Assembly: GCA_048526005.1 (NCBI GenBank) | Contig: DBFVEH010000004.1 | Span: 1-64,000, forward strand | DNA from: QALR01 sp900552255 | Lineage (GTDB): Bacteria; Bacillota; Clostridia; Oscillospirales; CAG-272 | Length of the DNA: 64,000 nucleotides | Direction of reading: 5' to 3' | Part shown: positions 59,583-64,000 of the stretch, one piece after another | Layout of the letters: the number at the start of each line of letters is the position of its first letter | Numbering within the stretch: position 1 is the stretch's first letter | Program-made: the position numbers and the translations under genes | Notes under the pieces: model-generated | Seen by the model: only the letters and a program-made list of their open reading frames with translations | Told to the model about the DNA's origin: nothing | Database searches by the model: none

Positions 59583-59682
59583 TTACAACGGTCAGATTTG
59601 GGCGTCTTTCTTTTTTAAGGAAGACCGTCCCGTTCACATATCCGCCGTTTCCCATCGCAGACGGCGGCGAAAGGAGGTGCGT

Positions 59683-60450
59683 ATGCCGGAAAACAGGCGA
59701 AAGAGGATACGGGATCTGCTGGCGGAAAAGCCGTTCGTTTCCCTTTCGGAGCTTGAAAATATGTTTCCGGACGTCACAAGCATGACGCTGCGGCGCGACA
59801 TCAATCTTCTCGAAGAAAAGGGCGAGCTCATCAAGGTGCGCGGCGGCGCAAAATCCATGAAATTCATCAAGACCTCCATGGAGGACGAATTCGGCAAGCG
59901 GCTTTTTGAAAATCCCGAGGGAAAATCCAAAATCGCCGAGGCGGCGGCAAAGCTTGCCGCCGAAAGCCGTTCGGTTTTTCTTGATTCCGGTACGACGGCG
60001 CTGCGGCTTGCGGCGGTTTTGCCCGACATGCAGATCACCATCACCACGACAAGTCCGCACGTAGCGATCGAGCTTGCGAAAAAACAGCGCGTCATGGTCA
60101 ATCTCGTCGGGGGGATCATCAATCACGACAACCTCTCTGTCTCCGGGATGCAGGCGCTGCGCTTCATCGACGACATCAACATCGATCTCGCGTTCATCGT
60201 CCCCTCCGGCTGCTCGTCCTCCTCGGGCTTTACCTGCGGAAACTACTCCGAATGCGAGCTGAAGCGGCATATCGTCAAAAAAGCCCGCCGCGTCGCGATC
60301 CTCATGGACCGCGACAAGCTCGACCGGTGTCTGCCCTATACGTTCTGCACGCCGGACAGTGCGCAGACGATCATCACGGACGGAACACTTCCCGCCGAAT
60401 ACCGGGAATATCTCGCGGGCGGCGGCGCGGACATCATGGAAATCACGTAA
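59683..60450 (+). CDS. DeoR-family transcriptional regulator
   Basis: A 255-residue regulator with N-terminal DeoR HTH (RRKRIRDLLAEKPFVSLSELENMFPDVTSMTLRRDINLLEEKGEL in pieces) and a C-terminal DeoRC effector domain (VFLDSGTTALRLA, then TTSPHVAIELA and NLVGGIINHDNLSVSG). Start ATG 59683 with AAGGAGGTG upstream. DeoR proteins usually sense phosphosugars. Here it leads a 2-oxoacid dehydrogenase operon and probably controls it from 59.55 kb. Confidence 0.9.
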   Translation: MPENRRKRIRDLLAEKPFVSLSELENMFPDVTSMTLRRDINLLEEKGELIKVRGGAKSMKFIKTSMEDEFGKRLFENPEGKSKIAEAAAKLAAESRSVFLDSGTTALRLAAVLPDMQITITTTSPHVAIELAKKQRVMVNLVGGIINHDNLSVSGMQALRFIDDINIDLAFIVPSGCSSSSGFTCGNYSECELKRHIVKKARRVAILMDRDKLDRCLPYTFCTPDSAQTIITDGTLPAEYREYLAGGGADIMEIT

Positions 60451-60528
60451 ACCCATCACCGGTTCCCGCACGGCGGAGCGGATCCCGGAGAAAAAATACT
60501 TTAAATGTCCGCCGGGAATGGAGTTTTT

Positions 60529-61860
60529 ATGGCAACTGCTGTAATCATGCCGAGACAAGGTCAAAGCGTGGAAAGCTGCATCATCACGTCTTGGGCGAAA
60601 AAAGTCGGCGACAAGGTTGCGAAAGGAGACGTTCTGTTCTCCTACGAAACCGACAAATCCGCGTTCGACGAGGTAGCGGAGGTCGAAGGCACGCTGCTCA
60701 AAATTCTCGCGGCGGAGGGAGACGACGTTCCCTGCCTCGATATCGTCTGCTACATCGGCGCCGAGGGCGAGGATATCTCCGCGCTCGCGGGCGAAAAATC
60801 CGACACACCCGCCCCCGGAGCCGCTCCGGCAGCGGAAGCGCCCGCTGCGGCGGCACCGGAACGGGAGGAGGTCGTCTCCACGGCATCCGAGGCCGACGGC
60901 GAACGGCTCAAAATCTCGCCGCGTGCCAAAAATCTCGCGCTTAAAACCGATGCGGACATCGGCCGCGTCACGCCGACAGGTCCCGAGGGCAGGATCATCG
61001 AACGCGACATCGTCCGCGCGCTCGACGCGGGCTTTGTCACGACGTCCGCGAACACCGAAGCATACCTGCGCGGCGAGACGCCCGCTGTAAAGGAAGAAGC
61101 CGCCGCGGAAGCGCCGGCGGCCGTTTCCGCGGCACCCGCGGTCTCCGCGCCCGCAGCCTGCGGAACGGGTTATACCGATGTGAAGCTGCCGCAGATCCGG
61201 AAAGTCATCGCGAAATCGATGCACGCTTCCCTTTCCGAAATGGCGCAGCTCACTTTCAATTCCTCCTTTGACGCGACGGCCATCATGAACCTGCGCGCGT
61301 CCTTGAAGGCGGGAGGCGAGGCGATGGGCATCGGCAGCATCACCATCAACGATATGATCGTCTTCGCCGCGGCGAAAATCCTGAAAAATCACAAGGACCT
61401 CAACGCGCATTTCCTCGGCGACAGCATGCGCTATTTCGACGGCGTCCATATGGGCATCGCGGTCGATACCGAGCGCGGACTCATGGTTCCCACCGTGTTC
61501 GACGCGGACCGCCTGTCCCTTGCGGAGCTTGCCAAGGCGTCGAAAGAGGTCATCAAGGAAGCGCAGGCCGGCACCATCAGCCCCGATAAGCTGAAAGGCG
61601 CGTCCTTTACGGTGAGCAATCTCGGTCCCACGGGCATCGAAAGCTTCACCCCCGTCATCAATCCGCCGCAGACCGGCATTCTCGGCGTCTGCTCGCTGAC
61701 CAGGCGCGTCAAGGAGGTAAACGGCGCCGCGGTGTTCTATCCGTGCATCCCGCTTTCTCTCACGTTCGATCACAGAGCGCTTGACGGCGCGCCCGCCGCA
61801 AGATTTCTGCACGAGCTCTGCACGGCGCTCGAAAATTTCGAGCTTCTGCTTGTCAAATAA
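60529..61860 (+). CDS. Dihydrolipoamide acyltransferase (E2) of a 2-oxoacid dehydrogenase complex
   Basis: A 443-residue E2: lipoyl domain (1-78) with lipoylated Lys43 in ETDKSAF, an Ala/Pro-rich linker, peripheral subunit-binding domain (about 128-165, ISPRAKNLALKTDADIGRVTPTG in pieces), a second linker and the catalytic acyltransferase domain ending with FDHRALDGAPAARFL (His and Asp of HxxxDG). Transfers acyl groups to CoA in the core of the complex. The substrate (pyruvate, branched-chain acids or acetoin) cannot be told from E2 alone. Start ATG 60529 with GGAG upstream. Confidence 0.94.
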   Translation: MATAVIMPRQGQSVESCIITSWAKKVGDKVAKGDVLFSYETDKSAFDEVAEVEGTLLKILAAEGDDVPCLDIVCYIGAEGEDISALAGEKSDTPAPGAAPAAEAPAAAAPEREEVVSTASEADGERLKISPRAKNLALKTDADIGRVTPTGPEGRIIERDIVRALDAGFVTTSANTEAYLRGETPAVKEEAAAEAPAAVSAAPAVSAPAACGTGYTDVKLPQIRKVIAKSMHASLSEMAQLTFNSSFDATAIMNLRASLKAGGEAMGIGSITINDMIVFAAAKILKNHKDLNAHFLGDSMRYFDGVHMGIAVDTERGLMVPTVFDADRLSLAELAKASKEVIKEAQAGTISPDKLKGASFTVSNLGPTGIESFTPVINPPQTGILGVCSLTRRVKEVNGAAVFYPCIPLSLTFDHRALDGAPAARFLHELCTALENFELLLVK

Positions 61861-61907
61861 AGACGCCTCCGCAGGGGGACAAGGAGATCCTATTCATAGA
61901 CAATGCA

Positions 61908-62495
61908 ATGATCGGTAACATCATTTCCCTATCCGCGGTCTGCGTGACCTTGCTGCTCGGTATTGCAGGACTGATTGCAAATTCTCTGATTCAAAGAAAA
62001 AGCAACAGCATACAGATCATCACGCAGTGCAGGCTGAAACGCAGAGAGCGGACGCATGAGATCGTTTCAGAGCTTTTGAAATATGGCGGCTCGTCTTTTG
62101 TCAGTTCGCTGACAGATCCGGAAAAAACGCAGACCGCAAAAGAAATCGTCGGACTGGTTTCCGAGTTGAGAGCTTTATACAGCTTTTCCTTCGACAAGGA
62201 TATCCGCCTTGTTACGGCCGCCTTTGAAATCAAAGAACCGCTTTGCAATCATCTGCCCCAAAATGCCCTCTATCCGTCCGAAATCAATGAAAAACGCCGG
62301 CTGTTTGCCGAGATCGCTGACATCTACCTGTCGACGGAATGGAAGCGGATCAAAGACGAAACCCTCGGCAAACAGAAAAACGGAAAAAAGCGATTTGCGG
62401 GCTGGGAAAGCATATATGCGGAAAACGACGGTTATTTTTCCCGATCCGCCAATAGGGACATCTTCCCTGCCGACAAAAAACAAAATAATTTCTGA
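61908..62495 (+). CDS. Unrecognised 195-aa protein with N-terminal TM helix
   Basis: A protein inserted between the E2 and E3 genes. Residues 3-27 form a transmembrane helix followed by a basic, mostly helical cytoplasmic part (RKSNSIQIITQCRLKRRERTHEIVSELLKYGG in pieces). The best ribosome site, AAGGAG at 61881-61886, stands 9 nt before an in-frame ATA at 61896 but 21 nt before the ATG at 61908, so the start is doubtful. It is more AT-rich than E2 and E3, which suggests a later insertion into the operon. No family assigned. Confidence 0.6.
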   Translation: MIGNIISLSAVCVTLLLGIAGLIANSLIQRKSNSIQIITQCRLKRRERTHEIVSELLKYGGSSFVSSLTDPEKTQTAKEIVGLVSELRALYSFSFDKDIRLVTAAFEIKEPLCNHLPQNALYPSEINEKRRLFAEIADIYLSTEWKRIKDETLGKQKNGKKRFAGWESIYAENDGYFSRSANRDIFPADKKQNNF

Positions 62496-62538
62496 GAGAT
62501 AATTTCAGCAGTCACAGGACTGCGGAACGGAGATCGAT

Positions 62539-63900
62539 ATGTATGATTTAATCGTTTTGGGAGGCGGTCCCGCCGGCTACAATGCGGCGGAGCGCGCAGC
62601 CCACAGCGGAATGAAAACTCTGCTTTTCGAGGGAAAAGCGCTCGGCGGCGTATGCCTCAATGAGGGATGCGTCCCGACCAAGACGCTGCTTTACAGCGCA
62701 AAAATTTACGATTATACCAAGCACGGAGAGGCCTATGGCGTCACCTGCGCCGGCTCTTCCATCGATCATGCCTTCGTCGTCGGACGCAAGGACAAGGTCG
62801 TCGGAACGCTTGTCTCCGGCATCGGCGGCAGGCTGAAAAAAGCCGGCGTTGAGGTAATTTCTGCGTTCGGCACCGTCACGGGACGCGACGCGGAGGGCTT
62901 CACCGTCGCGGCGGACGGCAAGGAATACAAGGCGAAGAAGCTTCTTCTCTGCACCGGCTCTTATGCGTTCGTGCCGCCCGTCCCGGGACTCAAAGAGTCC
63001 GTCGAATCGGGCTTTGCGATGACCAACCGCGAGATTCTCGATATGCGCGAGCTTCCCCTCTCGCTCGTCGTCATCGGCGGCGGCGTCATCGGACTGGAGA
63101 TGGCGTCCTACTTCCATTCCGTCGGCGTGAAGGTCACGGTCGTCGAGATGCTCGACCACATCGCGGGACCGACCGACGGTGAAATCTCCAAAATCCTGCT
63201 TCGCAACTATCAGAAAAAAGGCGTCGAATTTATCCTCGGCGCAAAGGTAACGGCGGTCGGAAACGGCGCCGTCACCTTTGAAAAGGACGGCAAAACGGAG
63301 TCCGTTCCGGCGGACAAGGTGCTCGTCGCCATCGGCCGCCGCGCGAATACCGCCGGCGTCGGACTCGAATCCATCGGCGTCGCCGTGGAGCGCGGCGCCG
63401 TCGTCACCGACGAATACTGTCAAACGAGCGTGCCGGGCGTCTATGCCGCGGGCGACGTGAACGGCAAATCGATGCTCGCTCACACCGCGTACCGCGAGGG
63501 CGAGGTCGCCGTCGCCAACATGCTGGGCGGCCATGAGCGCGTGAATTATCTCTCGATCCCCTCCGTCATCTATACCAATCCCGAGGTCGCCTGCGTCGGC
63601 GAGACTGCCGAGAGCGTCAAGGCAAAGGGACTGGATGCCGCCTGCACCTCCGTCACGCTCAAATACAGCGGACGCTATATCGCGGAAAACGAAAACGGCG
63701 ACGGTATCGTGAAGCTCGTCGTCGATAAGACGCACAAAACGCTGCTCGGCGTTCACATGATCGGAAATTACGCCTCCGAAATCATCTACGGCGCCGCCAT
63801 GATGGTGGAAAAGGAAATGCGCGTGGACGACGTGAAAAAGCTGGTGTTCCCGCATCCCTCCGTCTGCGAGGTCATCCGCGAGGCCATGTTCTTGACTTAA
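62539..63900 (+). CDS. lpdA: Dihydrolipoamide dehydrogenase (E3)
   Basis: A 453-residue FAD- and NAD-dependent disulfide reductase. FAD motif LGGGPAGYNAA (7-17), redox cysteines Cys39 and Cys44 in VCLNEGC, NAD motif VIGGGVIGLEMAS near 178, and the C-terminal HPSVCEVIREA carrying the catalytic His-x4-Glu region. Reoxidises the lipoyl group of E2. No N-terminal lipoyl domain. ATG with GGAGAT upstream. Confidence 0.95.
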   Translation: MYDLIVLGGGPAGYNAAERAAHSGMKTLLFEGKALGGVCLNEGCVPTKTLLYSAKIYDYTKHGEAYGVTCAGSSIDHAFVVGRKDKVVGTLVSGIGGRLKKAGVEVISAFGTVTGRDAEGFTVAADGKEYKAKKLLLCTGSYAFVPPVPGLKESVESGFAMTNREILDMRELPLSLVVIGGGVIGLEMASYFHSVGVKVTVVEMLDHIAGPTDGEISKILLRNYQKKGVEFILGAKVTAVGNGAVTFEKDGKTESVPADKVLVAIGRRANTAGVGLESIGVAVERGAVVTDEYCQTSVPGVYAAGDVNGKSMLAHTAYREGEVAVANMLGGHERVNYLSIPSVIYTNPEVACVGETAESVKAKGLDAACTSVTLKYSGRYIAENENGDGIVKLVVDKTHKTLLGVHMIGNYASEIIYGAAMMVEKEMRVDDVKKLVFPHPSVCEVIREAMFLT

Positions 63901-63986
63901 TCCGCTGCTGCGGTCACAGAGGGAGCGAACGGCGGCAGCGTCCTCCCCTTTATAAATTTCACTCTGCCGAGAAAGTGAGTTTTATC

Positions 63987-64000
63987 ATGCCAAAGAGTCA
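63987..64000 (+). CDS. Start of a probable E1 alpha subunit gene (partial)
   Basis: ATG CCA AAG AGT CA... at the right edge gives MPKS. 2-Oxoacid dehydrogenase E1 alpha subunits often begin MPKSQ, and the operon (E2, E3) lacks an E1 so far. Four residues cannot prove it; a weak GTGAG ribosome site is 8 nt upstream. Confidence 0.4.

Noticed and set aside
59509..61812. 767-residue open frame on the minus strand under the E2/deoR genes
   Set aside because: It is rich in Arg/Asp/Gly, has no ribosome site, and is the antisense shadow of GC-rich genes with clear domains on the plus strand.
62548..63855. 435-residue minus-strand frame opposite the E3 gene
   Set aside because: Composition of an antisense shadow; the E3 gene on the plus strand has all catalytic motifs.

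Overview
The window looks like a chromosome segment of an anaerobic, low-to-mid GC Gram-positive bacterium of the Clostridia. Reasons: AGGAGG-type ribosome sites and TTGACA/TATAAT promoters; a PerR plus reverse-rubrerythrin oxidative-stress pair; a BofC-C-like protein of the kind found in spore formers; DUF975, YlmH and MnmM-type proteins; class A PBP, D,D-carboxypeptidase and amidase without outer-membrane genes. Most of it is ordinary housekeeping DNA rich in GC third positions. AT-richer patches (about 1.2-2.2, 17-18, 29-31.7 and 50.3-53.6 kb) carry unrecognised, secreted or damaged genes and look accessory.

Layout. 0-2.5 kb: two paralogous secreted trypsin-like proteases (one cut by the window edge, one with a 1-nt deletion in its signal peptide) with a duplicated promoter and structured leader, plus a lipoprotein. 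2.5-9 kb: hydrolase, tRNA/rRNA methyltransferases, pyrophosphatase, YlmH, amidase, SGNH hydrolase, TudS-like DUF523. 9.1-11.7 kb: ArsR/HMA/P-type ATPase zinc-cadmium export operon. 11.7-16.9 kb: BofC-C-like protein, class A PBP, acetylxylan esterase. 17-23.5 kb: AT-rich secreted protein with a 56-aa membrane partner, PepT, AsnA, GH29 fucosidase, VTT membrane protein. 23.5-26.2 kb: two prepilin-like proteins, one fused to helical repeats and a predicted beta-helix, behind a 300-nt leader. 26.3-30.9 kb: TetR/SDR, DUF305, lipoprotein, MATE. 30.9-32.4 kb: leader peptide of the MATE gene, a type I toxin-antitoxin locus, a ribbon-helix-helix remnant and tRNA-Ser(GGA). 32.6-33.6 kb: PerR and reverse rubrerythrin. 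33.6-34.75 kb: over 1 kb without a gene but rich in RNA structure, with two copies of one motif. 34.8-44.5 kb: membrane proteins, GalE, deacetylase, ECF sigma factor, HTH proteins, RibF, DacA-like protein, BFD-like ferredoxin. 44.8-47.7 kb: UbiA/HAD/polytopic membrane protein cassette. 47.9-50.3 kb: MarR-regulated MATE operon. 50.3-52.8 kb: three damaged genes around a methyltransferase. 53-55.5 kb: methyltransferase and GuaA. 55.6-56.1 kb: hairpin-rich non-coding block. 56.1-59.4 kb: ABC exporter. 59.5-64 kb: DeoR-led 2-oxoacid dehydrogenase operon (E2, unknown, E3, start of a probable E1 alpha).

The strongest candidates for something undescribed are the type I toxin-antitoxin locus (31.33-31.65 kb), where promoters, shared terminator and 17-bp 5'-3' pairing can all be read from the sequence, and the ORF-less RNA region (33.67-34.53 kb), where a strong promoter leads into a structured RNA with competing pairings and intrinsic terminators. 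The uORF leader of the MATE gene, the pilin/beta-helix pair with its structured leader, and the UbiA-HAD-membrane cassette come next. All functional statements are from reading the sequence; no database search was run.
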